Below, piece by piece: positions 1 to 8,300 of a stretch of DNA of 32,124 nucleotides. The stretch spans positions 1 to 32,124 of the forward strand of contig JAOTUB010000029.1 of NCBI GenBank assembly GCA_029864095.1. Reading direction: 5' to 3'. A program made the translations under genes and the position numbers. This DNA comes from Gammaproteobacteria bacterium. Lineage in GTDB: Bacteria > Pseudomonadota > Gammaproteobacteria > Steroidobacterales > Woeseiaceae. Below the pieces are notes generated by a model. It worked only from the letters and a program-made list of their open reading frames with translations. It was not told the origin of the DNA and did not search any database. Every line of letters starts with the position of its first letter. The first letter of the stretch is position 1.

Positions 1-81
1 TTGGTTGAGGGTCAGAAGGTGAAGTTCACTGTTACGCAGGGCCAGAAAGGTCCGCAGGCAGAGAATATCGAAGCGGCTTAA
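1..81 (+). CDS. Cold-shock protein, C-terminal end (partial)
   Basis: The window opens inside a reading frame that ends at 81 with the residues VKFTVTQGQKGPQAENI followed by EAA. This is the last beta-strand region of a CspA-family cold-shock domain, a small single-stranded nucleic-acid binding protein acting as an RNA chaperone; GxKGPxAxNV is the usual C-terminal signature of the family. The RNP1 and RNP2 motifs lie outside the window, so the exact paralogue cannot be named. A strong intrinsic terminator follows about 70 bases downstream, consistent with a monocistronic csp gene. Confidence 0.85.
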   Translation: MVEGQKVKFTVTQGQKGPQAENIEAA

Positions 82-123
82 TTGACGCGACACGGCCTGC
101 AATGCACCTATTGCGGGCCGACC

Positions 124-423
124 TCACACTCCTTGAGAGTTGAGGCCCAAAGGGGCGGGACCTGTAGGTCTTGCCCTTTTTTGTTGGGCCGGGAATTCAG
201 TCAGCCCTGGTTCGTCCTCGCGAGGACCGTCAAGGTCCGTCTCAAGGAATGCAAATTTGCAGGGTTCCCGGGCGACGAGTCTGTCGTGCAGCGATATTTC
301 CATGTCGAAGATCGAGCGGTCGATATCCCGGCGTGCAATCAGCGGGTCAAGATGGGAAATACGGTCTTCGTTTGAGATATTGAAGATATCTGTGTCAGGG
401 AATTCCAGATCGATTACTTGCAA
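124..423 (-). CDS. Possible hypothetical protein, doubtful
   Basis: This minus-strand frame stays open from an in-frame stop near 466 down to 124, with TTG at 423 as a possible start. In its middle part it shows coding-like composition, with acidic and hydrophobic residues alternating and GC-rich third positions (for example DPLIARRDIDRSIFDMEIS). Against it, there is no ATG start or clear ribosome binding site, and its C-terminal 20 or so codons are a translation of the cold-shock terminator hairpin. I do not recognise any family. It could be a decayed gene or a chance frame. Confidence 0.25.
   Translation of the reverse strand: MQVIDLEFPDTDIFNISNEDRISHLDPLIARRDIDRSIFDMEISLHDRLVAREPCKFAFLETDLDGPREDEPGLTEFPAQQKRARPTGPAPLGLNSQGV
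149..182 (+). terminator. Rho-independent terminator of the cold-shock gene
   Basis: A stem of 14 consecutive pairs, counting G-U wobbles, flanks the tetraloop TGTA at 163-166. The descending arm runs directly into a T tract (CCCTTTTTTG). The position, 68 bases after the cold-shock stop codon, fits the end of that transcript. Confidence 0.85.
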
Positions 424-590
424 TTGCTCATAGCTTTTATTGCTGAGCTGCGTAATTTCATGGAGTTACGGCTGATTATCGAGCTCCGATCTCGCGATGC
501 GGCTGGAATTGCGGTCGCGACTATCGTGGTACAGTGACAGAATGTGTAGTCGCGAATCTACCGCGGATTACCCATCTCAATAGACAGACC

Positions 591-728
591 ATGGACGACC
601 ACAGCATCACATGTAAATCCGAAAACGTTTACTACGACAAGGACTTCAGGTACCAAAGACTGGCCAACGCGGTCCGCTACGCGCAGATCGACGGCGCGCG
701 CCAATTCAACTCAGAGCAGGGGCAATAG
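591..728 (+). CDS. Small hypothetical protein (45 aa)
   Basis: A short frame beginning MDDHSITCKSENVYYDK encodes a charged, tyrosine-rich polypeptide ending in FNSEQGQ. The frame could also start at 534 (GTG/ATG context), giving 64 residues. I prefer ATG 591 because the part downstream has GC-rich third positions (TAC, GAC, AAG, CGC, GCG) while the upstream extension does not. No family is recognised. It ends two bases before the next small gene at 731, so the two are probably co-transcribed. No membrane segment or signal peptide is visible. Confidence 0.45.
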   Translation: MDDHSITCKSENVYYDKDFRYQRLANAVRYAQIDGARQFNSEQGQ

Positions 729-730
729 TC

Positions 731-847
731 ATGAGTAAAGAACGAAAGAGCAACAAAGAGACGAAGAAGATTCCGGGCATGACGGCGAAGGAAAAGAAGG
801 CCGCGAAGAAGGCGAAGAAAAACGAAAGGGGGCGTATCGGCGCATGA
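731..847 (+). CDS. Small lysine-rich protein (38 aa)
   Basis: An ATG frame of 38 codons begins MSKERKSNKETKK and continues with alternating Lys/Ala/Glu (KEKKAAKKAKK), ending in ERGRIGA. It is very basic, with no hydrophobic core, so it is likely disordered or a single charged helix that could contact RNA, DNA or ribosomes; that role is inference. It begins two bases after the preceding small gene ends, and a purine-rich AGCAGGGG stretch lies about ten bases upstream as a modest ribosome binding site. I believe short Lys-rich proteins with similar starts occur in other proteobacteria, but I cannot name a family. Confidence 0.55.
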   Translation: MSKERKSNKETKKIPGMTAKEKKAAKKAKKNERGRIGA

Positions 848-1091
848 TCCGACCCGCCTCGTGATTGCCCGACGCTACATTTTCTTTACCGTCTAAAGGG
901 GCTGGTACTGGTGCCCGCCGTGACGCCCGATCCCGAATCACTTGCTGTCATCCAGGGGAAGCCAAGCATTCGAAATATCGTCGCAATACGCTCTTTTGGT
1001 TTAGCTAGAGTTACGCTGGATCAGCAATTCTGCTCACTGAAAATCCGCGTGCCGGTGGTTCGACTGTAGAATAGGGCGCAGGAGGCTGTGT
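848..1091 (+). other. Intergenic region, no assigned gene
   Basis: The only frame worth noting runs from GTG 911 to the stop ending at 1069 (52 codons). It has no ribosome binding site and no recognisable similarity. The last bases, 1080-1085, are the AGGAGG ribosome binding site of the next gene. Confidence 0.4.
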
Positions 1092-1415
1092 ATGGCTAAC
1101 GAGCCCGATTTTATCGACTACGTTTGTGACCAGATTGATGACGCATGCGATGTGTCTTACCGACACATGTTCGGTGGCACCACGCTGTACTCAAAAGGCA
1201 AGGTCGTCGCGTTAATCTGCGACAACCAGCTGTTCGTCAAACCGACCGACGCGGGCAGGGCCTACATTGGCAACGTCACAGAGGCGCCCGCTTACGAAGG
1301 GTCAAGGAACTTTTTTCTCGTTGAAGACGGAATCGATGACACTGAGTGGCTGACCGGTCTTATCCAGCAAACCGAGCAGGAACTCCCGCCGCCGAAGCCA
1401 CGCAAAAAGAAGTAG
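1092..1415 (+). CDS. TfoX N-terminal-domain protein
   Basis: This 107-residue protein matches the TfoX/Sxy N-terminal domain. It has the early VSYRHMFGG signature (around residues 21-29), the LYSKGKVVALICDNQLFVKP segment typical of the family, and a short Lys/Pro-rich tail. Full-length TfoX/Sxy regulators of competence also carry a C-terminal domain, which is absent here, so this is the single-domain form found widely in proteobacteria and of unproven function. The start is well supported by AGGAGG at 1080-1085, six bases before the ATG. The next gene starts 24 bases after its stop, on the same strand. Confidence 0.85.
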   Translation: MANEPDFIDYVCDQIDDACDVSYRHMFGGTTLYSKGKVVALICDNQLFVKPTDAGRAYIGNVTEAPAYEGSRNFFLVEDGIDDTEWLTGLIQQTEQELPPPKPRKKK

Positions 1416-1439
1416 CCCCCGCAACGTTCGAGCCCTGAA

Positions 1440-2663
1440 ATGAAACACGAGATCGTAGTCTTCGGTGCCACGAGTTTTGTAGGTCAGATCCTGTGTCGCC
1501 ACCTGGCCGAGCGGTTCGGCGCCGGGGAACTCGACTGGGCCATGGCAGGCCGCTCGCCCGAAAAACTCGACGACCTGCGCGCGACGCTCGCGGCTGCGCA
1601 TCAGGATGTGCCATTGATCGTCGCCGACGCGGCGGACGAGGCGGCGTTGCGCGAGTTGGCCAGCGAGGCGCGGGTCGTGATGTCCACGGTGGGACCCTAC
1701 GCAGTGTATGGCGAGCCACTGGTGAAGGTCTGTGCCGAAAGCGGCACTGACTATTGTGACCTCACTGGCGAGGTGCAGTGGATGCGCCGCATGATCGAGC
1801 GTTACGAGAAGACGGCGGCAGCCACTGGGGCGCGTATCGTGCATTGCTGCGGTTTCGATTCCATTCCCTCGGACCTCGGTGTCTTTTTCCTCCAGCAACA
1901 GGCGTTCGAACGTTTCGGATCCCATTGTGAGCGAGTGAAAATGCGCGTGCGCGCCATGCGCGGTGGGGCATCGGGCGGCACGGTCGCCAGCATGATGAAC
2001 ATCGCCAAAGAGCTCGCGGCCGATCCCGCACTGCGCCGGGAGATGGCCAATCCGTATTCCCTGTGTCCGCCGGATCATCCCGCGAAGGCCCGACAGCCAA
2101 ACGTGGTCTTCGCTGAGCGCGACGAGGACTTCGACGCCTGGGTCGCGCCGTTCGTGATGGGCAGTGTCAACACACGGGTCGTGCATCGCTCCAACGTTCT
2201 CGCAGGGTGCGCCTACGGCAACAATTTCCGTTATGACGAAGCGGTATTGACCGGCCGCGGTATCGGCGGCTACGTAGCCGCGATGGGCGTCGCAAGCGCA
2301 GTCGGTTCATTCATGCTCGGAGCCGGCATCGCCCCCGCCCGCTGGGTGCTCGAGAAATTCGTGCCCGCTCCGGGCGAAGGTCCGAGCCCCGAAGCGCAGG
2401 AGAAAGGTTTTTTCGACCTTCGTTTTGTCGGCAGGACGGCAGACGGCGAGAAGCTGAGCGTCAGGGTGACGGGCGACCGCGACCCCGGCTACGGCTCGAC
2501 TGCAAAGATGCTTAGTCAGGCCGGCCTGTGCCTCGCCAGGGACATTGCGAAAGAGAACACAGCGGGCGGTTTCTGGACCCCCGCAACGATTTTCGGCGAC
2601 CGCCTCATCGAGCGGCTGCGCCGCGACGCTGGTCTGACATTCGAGGTGCTCGACGGCCGATAA
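1440..2663 (+). CDS. Saccharopine dehydrogenase-like NAD(P)-dependent reductase
   Basis: The 407-residue protein opens with a Rossmann strand and glycine motif (IVVFGATSFVGQ, residues 5-16). It continues with the features of the saccharopine dehydrogenase/trans-acting enoyl reductase family: a cofactor-binding N-terminal half with STVGPYAVYGEPLVKVCAESGT around residues 80-102, and CDLTGEVQWMRRMI just after. The C-terminal half carries hydrophobic Gly/Ala-rich segments near residues 275-300, usual for this family and suggesting membrane association. True substrates are unknown for most members; the mycobacterial relatives act on polyketide-derived lipids. It sits close behind the TfoX-like gene and may be co-transcribed, although no strong ribosome binding site is visible. 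Confidence 0.85.
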   Translation: MKHEIVVFGATSFVGQILCRHLAERFGAGELDWAMAGRSPEKLDDLRATLAAAHQDVPLIVADAADEAALRELASEARVVMSTVGPYAVYGEPLVKVCAESGTDYCDLTGEVQWMRRMIERYEKTAAATGARIVHCCGFDSIPSDLGVFFLQQQAFERFGSHCERVKMRVRAMRGGASGGTVASMMNIAKELAADPALRREMANPYSLCPPDHPAKARQPNVVFAERDEDFDAWVAPFVMGSVNTRVVHRSNVLAGCAYGNNFRYDEAVLTGRGIGGYVAAMGVASAVGSFMLGAGIAPARWVLEKFVPAPGEGPSPEAQEKGFFDLRFVGRTADGEKLSVRVTGDRDPGYGSTAKMLSQAGLCLARDIAKENTAGGFWTPATIFGDRLIERLRRDAGLTFEVLDGR

Positions 2664-2781
2664 TCTTGCGGCGGTCGTAACAGATGCGTGGAAAAGGCGT
2701 CAGGTTTGTTGTTCCCTTACGCCAAATCGAAGCGTCGACCTCGTGATAGCATCGCTCAACCAAGCGATCGGAGACCCCCGC

Positions 2782-3267
2782 ATGCCCGAGATAATCCCAC
2801 TAGGTTGGTTTCACACTGCCATGGGCATCATCGCCCTTGTCAGTGGTGGTTTTACGCTCGCCAGGTTCAAGGAAATATCTCCGCAGACGCGATCGGGGCA
2901 GATCTATCTGGTGACGACCTTGATCACCGCGGGAACTGCACTGGCCATTTTTCAGCGCGGCGAGTTTGGGCCAGGTCATGCCCTGGCGGTGATGACATTG
3001 GCGGCTTTGGCTGTAGGGACGGTAGCTGCAACAACGAATCTCTTTGGAAAACTCTCTCGTTACGTGCAGGCGATCAGTTACTCGGCGACACTGCTCTTCC
3101 ATTGTATTCCTGCGGTAACAGACGGTTTGCTGCGCTTACCCGTTGGCAACCCTGTTCTGACGTCAATAGATGATCCAATTCTGAAGATGTGTTACCTGGT
3201 CCTGTTGCTCCTTTTTCTGGTTGGCGTCAGCCTGCAGTTGCGCTGGGTCTATCGACAGCCCGCTTAG
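2782..3267 (+). CDS. Small integral membrane protein (DUF2306-like, tentative)
   Basis: From ATG 2782 the protein has 161 residues and about five hydrophobic segments (roughly 7-28, 39-58, 65-86, 92-115 and 135-157), so it is an inner-membrane protein. The opening WFHTAMGIIALVSGG, with a His in the first membrane helix, resembles the DUF2306 group of small membrane proteins; that assignment is from memory of the pattern and is not firm. GTG at 2743 would add 13 residues, but GGAG lies about eight bases before the ATG at 2782, which favours the shorter form. The gene converges on the GTPase gene. Confidence 0.7.
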   Translation: MPEIIPLGWFHTAMGIIALVSGGFTLARFKEISPQTRSGQIYLVTTLITAGTALAIFQRGEFGPGHALAVMTLAALAVGTVAATTNLFGKLSRYVQAISYSATLLFHCIPAVTDGLLRLPVGNPVLTSIDDPILKMCYLVLLLLFLVGVSLQLRWVYRQPA

Positions 3268-3289
3268 TATTGGTGGTTCGAAGGACCGC

Positions 3290-3303
3290 GGCTGCAAGCA
3301 GCC
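3290..3303. other. Short hairpin between convergent genes
   Basis: A five-pair GC stem around the loop CAAG lies between the convergent stop codons of the membrane protein and the GTPase gene. There is no T tract on either strand, so it is at best a weak transcription end. Confidence 0.2.
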
Positions 3304-3375
3304 CTCGCTCTCGCTTCGTTCGGGTAGCCACGCATCGCGTGCCTAAATAAGACTGGAGGGCAAACCGAATCGTCC

Positions 3376-4389
3376 TCACAAATGCAGCTCAACAATGTCG
3401 CCGTCAGACACGAGATGGTCGGGGCCAACTTGCTGACCGTCGAAGACCTCGGCACCCCACATGCGCGCAAACTTCAAGCCTCGGGCAATGTCTTTGTGCA
3501 CCAGGCCCGCGACATCGAGTACCGTGCCTCCACGTCGCACCGTGAAGGGCTTGTCAGTATCTGGCGGTTTGCCCGGCGTCTTCGTGTAAACACGGATGAT
3601 TTCAAGTGCACGAAAAAGAAAAGACCCTAGCTCATCCAGGCCCTCTCCGGTTTTCGCCGACATAGTCAGAGCGGGAAAACGCAATCCGAGCAACTCCTCG
3701 AGAATCTCGACTTCCTCAGGGTCGGGATCGAGATCACACTTGTTGGCGATCAACACAGTGGGCAAGTCGAGACGAAACGGATCTTCCGTCTCATTCGGTT
3801 CCCCCGGTTGCAGGCCCGGCCATGCTGGTGTAAGGAAAGCTTTCTTGTCCGCCAAGCGCTCGAGGATTGTCGGGACCTGCTCCAGGCAATCGGGGTCGCT
3901 GACGTCGATCACGAGCAAGACCCCATCGGTATGTTGCAGGGCATTGATAAACCACGGCTCCATGAAGTCACCGGACACCGGCGGCAGATCCACCAGCTGA
4001 AAGTGGATGTCCTCATAAGGGAGCATCCCCGGCACTGGAAGATGCGTGGTGTACGGGTACGGTCCAACGTCACTGCGTGATCCGGTTAAGAGTGCATGCA
4101 AACTGGATTTGCCCGCATTGGGCGGTCCCACGAGGCCAAGCTGTGCGGCACCGTCGGGGCGCACGACATGGGACGGGCCACTGCGGCGGCCGCCCTTCTT
4201 GGGGCCCGCGAGCTCCTCGGTCAGCTGCTTGATACGGGTCTTGATATCGGCTTGCAGGTGCTCCGTGCCCTTGTGCTTGGGAATCGTCCGCAACAACTCC
4301 TTCAGGCAGGCCAGGCGTTCCCTGGGATCGCGCGCCTTGCGGTAAGCTTCCTCGGCTTTCTTATACGCGGGTGTAACATTGGTTGGCAT
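3376..4389 (-). CDS. DRG/Obg-like GTPase with C-terminal TGS domain
   Basis: This 337-residue protein has a helical charged N-terminus (1-75), a G domain and a C-terminal TGS domain. The P-loop is GPPNAGKSS (88-96), the G4 motif is NKCD and the G5 motif is SAKTGEG. The C-terminal 70 residues, including GTVLDVAGLVHKDIARGLKFA and ending DGDIVELHL, have the TGS fold typical of DRG, Obg-HflX and RelA proteins. The architecture is that of archaeal/eukaryotic DRG GTPases, which have bacterial homologues of unclear role, probably ribosome- or RNA-linked. The G3 box reads DLPP rather than DxxG, so hydrolysis or switch-II movement may be unusual. No strong ribosome binding site precedes the ATG. Confidence 0.88.
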   Translation of the reverse strand: MPTNVTPAYKKAEEAYRKARDPRERLACLKELLRTIPKHKGTEHLQADIKTRIKQLTEELAGPKKGGRRSGPSHVVRPDGAAQLGLVGPPNAGKSSLHALLTGSRSDVGPYPYTTHLPVPGMLPYEDIHFQLVDLPPVSGDFMEPWFINALQHTDGVLLVIDVSDPDCLEQVPTILERLADKKAFLTPAWPGLQPGEPNETEDPFRLDLPTVLIANKCDLDPDPEEVEILEELLGLRFPALTMSAKTGEGLDELGSFLFRALEIIRVYTKTPGKPPDTDKPFTVRRGGTVLDVAGLVHKDIARGLKFARMWGAEVFDGQQVGPDHLVSDGDIVELHL

Positions 4390-4397
4390 ACCAATGA

Positions 4398-4565
4398 ATC
4401 TTACCTGAGCAATCTGCCTTCTTATCGATCGACACCGGCGACATCACGACCTGGCTCGTTACCGGGGAAAGCGCCGTTGCCAGCCCTCTGCTGGCGGCGG
4501 CCAAGGAAGCTATCTACCAGGCCACCATGGCGCGCCTTGCTTCGCCGAAAGAACCGCTCCGGTAA
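4398..4565 (+). pseudogene. Possible gene remnant
   Basis: The frame opened by the stop at 4395-4397 stays open to 4565 and has protein-like composition, with the segments SIDTGDITTWLVTGESAV and LLAAAKEAIYQATMARLAS. It has no proper start. The same frame continues past the TAA into a further open stretch that becomes unlike protein after about 60 codons. It may be the C-terminal relic of a lost gene. I do not recognise a family, and chance is a real alternative. Confidence 0.25.
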
Positions 4566-4802
4566 CAGGCGGATGTGGTGAGCCGTGCCGCGTTGGCTAG
4601 GCAGAAGCTGGCCGCCACAGTTGACGCCGAGAAATCTGTTTCTCGGGCTTACGGGCAGTCGCGTCATTGTCTGAGGGCAAAGGGTGGCGGACACCTTAAT
4701 CGCCCGAAACGGCGTGCCGGTGATTCGATTGATGGAACGGCAGCTGCACTGTCCTGATGAGCTCCGAGGGCTCAGCAGCCAATTTGTGCTCCGATTTCGT
4801 AA

Positions 4803-4808
4803 TATAAT
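4803..4808 (+). promoter_or_regulatory. Candidate -10 box for icd
   Basis: A perfect TATAAT hexamer lies in an AT-rich patch about 150 bases upstream of the icd start. The expected -35 position (around 4780-4785) reads CAATTT, a poor match. If used, it would give an untranslated leader of about 140 bases. Confidence 0.3.
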
Positions 4809-4954
4809 GCGCCCTCGTTGGAGGTCTGGAACAATTGGAACACCTCGAACAACGATGCAGCGCCCTCCCCACCATTGACGCACCTTGTGCAGGCGATCTG
4901 TGCTGCACCGCGACGTCCTAGCAGGCTTCGGAAGAACATAACGGGAAAAAACGA

Positions 4955-7186
4955 ATGAGCACGAAGAAACCGACGATCATTTACACACTCACCGATGAAG
5001 CACCACTGCTCGCGACCTACTCGCTGTTGCCGGTCATTCGCACGATTACGGCGCCAGCAGGAATCGAGATTGTTACGAGTGACATCTCCCTGGCTGCGCG
5101 CGTCCTCGCCGAGTTCTCTGATTACCTAAGCGACGCGCAAAAGGTTCCTGACAACCTCGCCGAACTCGGCCGCCTGACCCAATTACCGGACACCAACATC
5201 ATCAAATTGCCCAACATCAGTGCCTCGGTGCCGCAGCTGAAGACTGCAGTTGCCGAGCTGCAATCGAAAGGCTACGACATCCCGGACTTCCCCGAAGACC
5301 CGCAGACCGATGAGGAAAAAGCGATCAGGCTGCGCTACGGAAAGACGATCGGCAGTGCAGTCAACCCGGTCCTGCGCGAGGGTAATTCGGACCGTCGAGC
5401 GCCAGCGGCGGTCAAGCGCTACGCTCAAAAGCACCCGCATTCGATGGAAGAATGGAGCCAGGCTTCGCGCACGCACGTCTCGCACATGCACGGCGGTGAC
5501 TTCTACTCGAGCGAGAAGACTATGACCATGGATAAAGCTTGCGATGTTTCCATGGTTCTGGAAACCAAGAGCGGGAAAACGATCGTGCTCAAAGAGAAGG
5601 TCGCGCTGGAAAAGGATGAGATTATCGACAGCATGTTCATGAGCAAGAAGGCGTTGTGCGAATTCTATGAAGAGCAGATGGAGGACGCTTACAAGACCGG
5701 TGTGATGTTTTCACTGCACGTCAAGGCGACCATGATGAAGGTTTCGCACCCGATCGTGTTCGGCCATGCAGTCAAGGTCTTTTACAAGGACGCTTTCGCC
5801 AAGCACGGCAAACTGTTCGATGAACTCGGTGTCAATGTCAACAATGGCCTGAGTAGCATTTATGACAAGATCTCGACGTTGCCCGGATCGCAGCTGGAAG
5901 AGATCGTCAATGACCTTCACGCATGTCATGCACACCGCCCGGAGCTCGCGATGGTCGATTCGGCCAAGGGCATCTCTAACTTTCATGTGCCCAGTGACGT
6001 TATCGTTGACGCGTCAATGCCGGCGATGATTCGCAACGGCGGCAAGATGTGGGGCGCCGACGGCCGTCCCAAAGACACCAAGGCGGTCATTCCGGAGAGC
6101 ACGTTCGCACGCATTTACCAGGAGATGATCAATTTCTGCAAAACGCACGGCGCTTTTGATCCGGCCACCATGGGCACGGTGCCCAATGTCGGGTTGATGG
6201 CACAGAAAGCCGAGGAGTACGGCTCACACGACAAGACCTTCGAGATTGCCGAGGCCGGTGTCGCGAATATCGTCGACGACCAGGGCAACGTGTTGATGGA
6301 GCAGCACGTCGAAGAGGGTGATATCTGGCGCATGTGCCAGGTCAAGGACGGGCCTATTCGGGACTGGGTCAAGCTAGCCGTGACCCGCGCACGCCTGTCC
6401 GGCATGCCGGTCGTATTTTGGCTAGACGAGTATCGCCCGCATGAGGCCGAACTGATCAAGAAGGTCAAGGCCTACCTCAAGGATCACGACACCGAGGGAC
6501 TCGATATCCAGATCATGTCGCAGACCCGTGCCATGCGCTACACGCTGGAGCGCGTGATCCGCGGCAAGGACACCATCTCCGCCACAGGCAACATCCTTCG
6601 CGACTACCTGACCGACCTTTTCCCTATCATGGAACTCGGTACCAGCGCGAAGATGCTCTCGATTGTGCCGCTGATGGCAGGTGGCGGTCTGTTCGAGACC
6701 GGTGCCGGTGGCTCGGCACCCAAACACGTGAAGCAGCTAATTGAGGAGAATCATCTGCGCTGGGATTCACTCGGCGAATTTCTTGCGCTGGCGGTCTCGA
6801 TCGAGGACCTTGCGCATAAGCATGACAGCCACAAGGCGAGAATACTGGCCACTACACTTGATGCGGCCACCGGCAAGCTACTCGATAACGGCAAGTCGCC
6901 GTCGCGCCGCACCGGAGAGCTCGACAACCGCGGCAGCCATTATTATCTTGCACTTTACTGGGCGCAGGAACTTGCGGAACAGACGGCCGATGCCGAGCTG
7001 CAGGCGTATTTCGCGCCGCTGGCCAAGACGCTGATGGATAACGAAGAAAAGATCGTCGACGAACTGAACTCGGTTCAGGGCACGAGTGTAGACATCGGTG
7101 GCTACTTCTTGCCCGATCCGGAGCGGACCGAGGCGGTGATGCGCCCGAGTGCGACCTTTAACGCAGCGTTGGCTGCGGCGCCGTAA
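4955..7186 (+). CDS. icd: Isocitrate dehydrogenase, NADP-dependent, monomeric type
   Basis: This cytoplasmic TCA-cycle enzyme oxidatively decarboxylates isocitrate to 2-oxoglutarate with reduction of NADP. The 743-residue length and the whole sequence pattern match the monomeric IDH family, which is unrelated in length to the 45-kDa dimeric enzyme of E. coli. Visible signatures are the N-terminal [20 protein letters not shown], the substrate-binding [11 protein letters not shown] around residues 139-149, [10 protein letters not shown] around 180-190, and the C-terminal [14 protein letters not shown]. No truncation or frameshift is seen. The start codon has only a weak GGA ribosome binding site upstream. 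The gene stands alone, with the gap before it and a short hairpin after it. Confidence 0.97.
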   Translation: MSTKKPTIIYTLTDEAPLLATYSLLPVIRTITAPAGIEIVTSDISLAARVLAEFSDYLSDAQKVPDNLAELGRLTQLPDTNIIKLPNISASVPQLKTAVAELQSKGYDIPDFPEDPQTDEEKAIRLRYGKTIGSAVNPVLREGNSDRRAPAAVKRYAQKHPHSMEEWSQASRTHVSHMHGGDFYSSEKTMTMDKACDVSMVLETKSGKTIVLKEKVALEKDEIIDSMFMSKKALCEFYEEQMEDAYKTGVMFSLHVKATMMKVSHPIVFGHAVKVFYKDAFAKHGKLFDELGVNVNNGLSSIYDKISTLPGSQLEEIVNDLHACHAHRPELAMVDSAKGISNFHVPSDVIVDASMPAMIRNGGKMWGADGRPKDTKAVIPESTFARIYQEMINFCKTHGAFDPATMGTVPNVGLMAQKAEEYGSHDKTFEIAEAGVANIVDDQGNVLMEQHVEEGDIWRMCQVKDGPIRDWVKLAVTRARLSGMPVVFWLDEYRPHEAELIKKVKAYLKDHDTEGLDIQIMSQTRAMRYTLERVIRGKDTISATGNILRDYLTDLFPIMELGTSAKMLSIVPLMAGGGLFETGAGGSAPKHVKQLIEENHLRWDSLGEFLALAVSIEDLAHKHDSHKARILATTLDAATGKLLDNGKSPSRRTGELDNRGSHYYLALYWAQELAEQTADAELQAYFAPLAKTLMDNEEKIVDELNSVQGTSVDIGGYFLPDPERTEAVMRPSATFNAALAAAP

Positions 7187-7214
7187 GTAGCGGTCGAACC
7201 GGTATTGGCCGATT

Positions 7215-7231
7215 CTCGCCCTGCGGGCGAG
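7215..7231 (+). terminator. Hairpin downstream of icd, weak terminator
   Basis: A seven-pair GC stem (CTCGCCC/GGGCGAG) around TGC lies 28 bases after the icd stop. It is not followed by a T tract, so it may only stabilise the 3' end or act with Rho. Confidence 0.35.
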
Positions 7232-7310
7232 CTGATTCTAGTGTGATCACCCTATTTTTGCGAGCTACGATCTTCATCATGGCAAGACGAACATGCTGAG
7301 GAGCAAGACG

Positions 7311-7832
7311 ATGGTAGCCAAGAAACGTAAAGCAAAACAGAAAGATAGTGAAAAGATGGTGTATGAGGTCAGAGAGCAGCTGGAAAACGCATTTCTCGCA
7401 GGGCTAGGCGCTTTTTCGAACGCGCAACAAGCCGGTGGGAAGACGTTCGACAAGTTGGTCGAGGAAGGGGAGAAATTCCGCAAGAAGACCACCAGGAAAA
7501 CCGAGTCGCTGATCGACGACGTCCAGGATGCTATCCGCGAAATGACGGACGACGCGCAGTCGAAGGCCAGCGGTCTGATGAAGCAGGTACGTGGCGAAGC
7601 GCGACGCAACCAACTCACTGAGATATTCGACAAGCAAATCGCCAGTGCCATGAAGCGTCTGCAGATAGCCACGAAGAAAGACATCGACGGAATCAACAGG
7701 AAACTCAACAAGATTGAGAAGATGCTCGAAAAGCAGCGGCCGGTTGCCGCAAAGAAGGCGGTACCGAAGCGTGCCACAGCCTCCAAGCCGCAGACCCCGA
7801 TCAGGAAAACCACACCCAGGCAGGCAGCCTGA
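7311..7832 (+). CDS. Phasin family / PHA granule-associated protein (PhaF/PhaI type)
   Basis: The protein binds the surface of polyhydroxyalkanoate granules in characterised relatives. The N-terminal phasin region has the family pattern EVREQLENAFLAGLGAFSNAQ (around residues 17-37), followed by a long amphipathic helix and coiled coil (60-145). The C-terminus is Lys/Ala/Pro-rich (AAKKAVPKRATASKPQ), like the histone-like tail of PhaF that tethers granules to the nucleoid. I place the start at ATG 7311 because GAGGAG lies eight bases before it; ATG 7293 would add six residues but has no ribosome binding site. A second phasin-like gene follows 25 bases downstream in a likely operon. No PHA synthase lies in the window. 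Confidence 0.85.
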   Translation: MVAKKRKAKQKDSEKMVYEVREQLENAFLAGLGAFSNAQQAGGKTFDKLVEEGEKFRKKTTRKTESLIDDVQDAIREMTDDAQSKASGLMKQVRGEARRNQLTEIFDKQIASAMKRLQIATKKDIDGINRKLNKIEKMLEKQRPVAAKKAVPKRATASKPQTPIRKTTPRQAA

Positions 7833-7857
7833 GGCGAGACAGTAAAGGAGCAACGAA

Positions 7858-8241
7858 ATGACCACCAGGAAAAAAGCGACAAGCAAGAAAGCAACTGCGA
7901 AGAAAGCAAGAGCGAAAAAGGCGCCGCAGAAGTCAGCTTTTGAGAAATTGGTAAACAGCCCGGTTGGAACGCCGATTCGGGTCGCCAACAAGACTTTTCT
8001 CGCAAGCCTCGGCGTGATCGCGACGATGCAGACTGAGTTCGAGAAATTCCAGTCTGGCTTCGACAAGAAGTTCGAGCAACTTGTGAAAGACGGCGAGAAG
8101 GCTCGCAGACGCTATCAGAAGCAGGTTAAGAAAGTCCGCAAGACTGTCGCCGAAGAAATCGACGACACCGTTGAGGAAGTCACGGAAGACGTAACAGAAC
8201 TCAAGGATCGTATCGTCGAGAAGGTCAGCGCAGCTGCCTAG
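7858..8241 (+). CDS. Phasin-like protein with Lys-rich N-terminal tail
   Basis: This 127-residue protein begins with a basic repeat-like tail of Lys/Ala/Thr (residues 3-25, including KKATSKKATAKK). Next comes a hydrophobic turn (TPIRVANKTFLASLGVIA, about 39-56) and a long, highly charged coiled-coil helix ending in VEKVSAAA. The composition and the neighbour mark it as a second phasin-like granule protein, with its basic tail at the opposite end from the first. The ribosome binding site AAAGGAG sits about nine bases before the ATG. The gene ends in two consecutive TAG codons and is followed by a good terminator. A damaged paralogue of its 3' end lies at 19397-19528. Confidence 0.75.
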   Translation: MTTRKKATSKKATAKKARAKKAPQKSAFEKLVNSPVGTPIRVANKTFLASLGVIATMQTEFEKFQSGFDKKFEQLVKDGEKARRRYQKQVKKVRKTVAEEIDDTVEEVTEDVTELKDRIVEKVSAAA

Positions 8242-8271
8242 TAGTCGACGGGCCTACGTTGAGGTATCTCC

Positions 8272-8300
8272 AAGGGCTGCTTGGAGCGGCCCTTGTTTTC
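8272..8300 (+). terminator. Terminator of the phasin operon
   Basis: A nine-pair stem (AAGGGCTGC with GCGGCCCTT, one G-U pair) around the loop TTGGA is followed by GTTTTC. It lies 30 bases after the phasin stop codons. Confidence 0.7.

Larger units (their letters stand above)
4390..4954. other. Long gene-poor region before icd
   Basis: About 565 bases without a convincing gene. A frame at 4398-4565 reads like protein (see separate entry). A minus-strand frame at 4422-4883 is Arg/Ser/Cys-rich and looks like an antisense shadow. A perfect TATAAT at 4803-4808 may belong to an icd promoter. I see no tRNA, no T-tract terminator and no repeated unit. Confidence 0.5.

Noticed and set aside
1302..2186. 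Long minus-strand frame (294 codons)
   Set aside because: It lies antisense to the reductase at 1440-2663 and is rich in His/Arg/Gly with no domain; a shadow of GC-rich third positions.
3270..3290. GGTTCGAA resembling a tRNA T loop
   Set aside because: No acceptor, D or anticodon arms fit around it; the upstream bases are the end of a coding region.
4422..4883. Minus-strand frame of 153 codons in the gap before icd
   Set aside because: Arg/Ser/Cys-rich, no ribosome site, no recognisable family; more likely non-coding.
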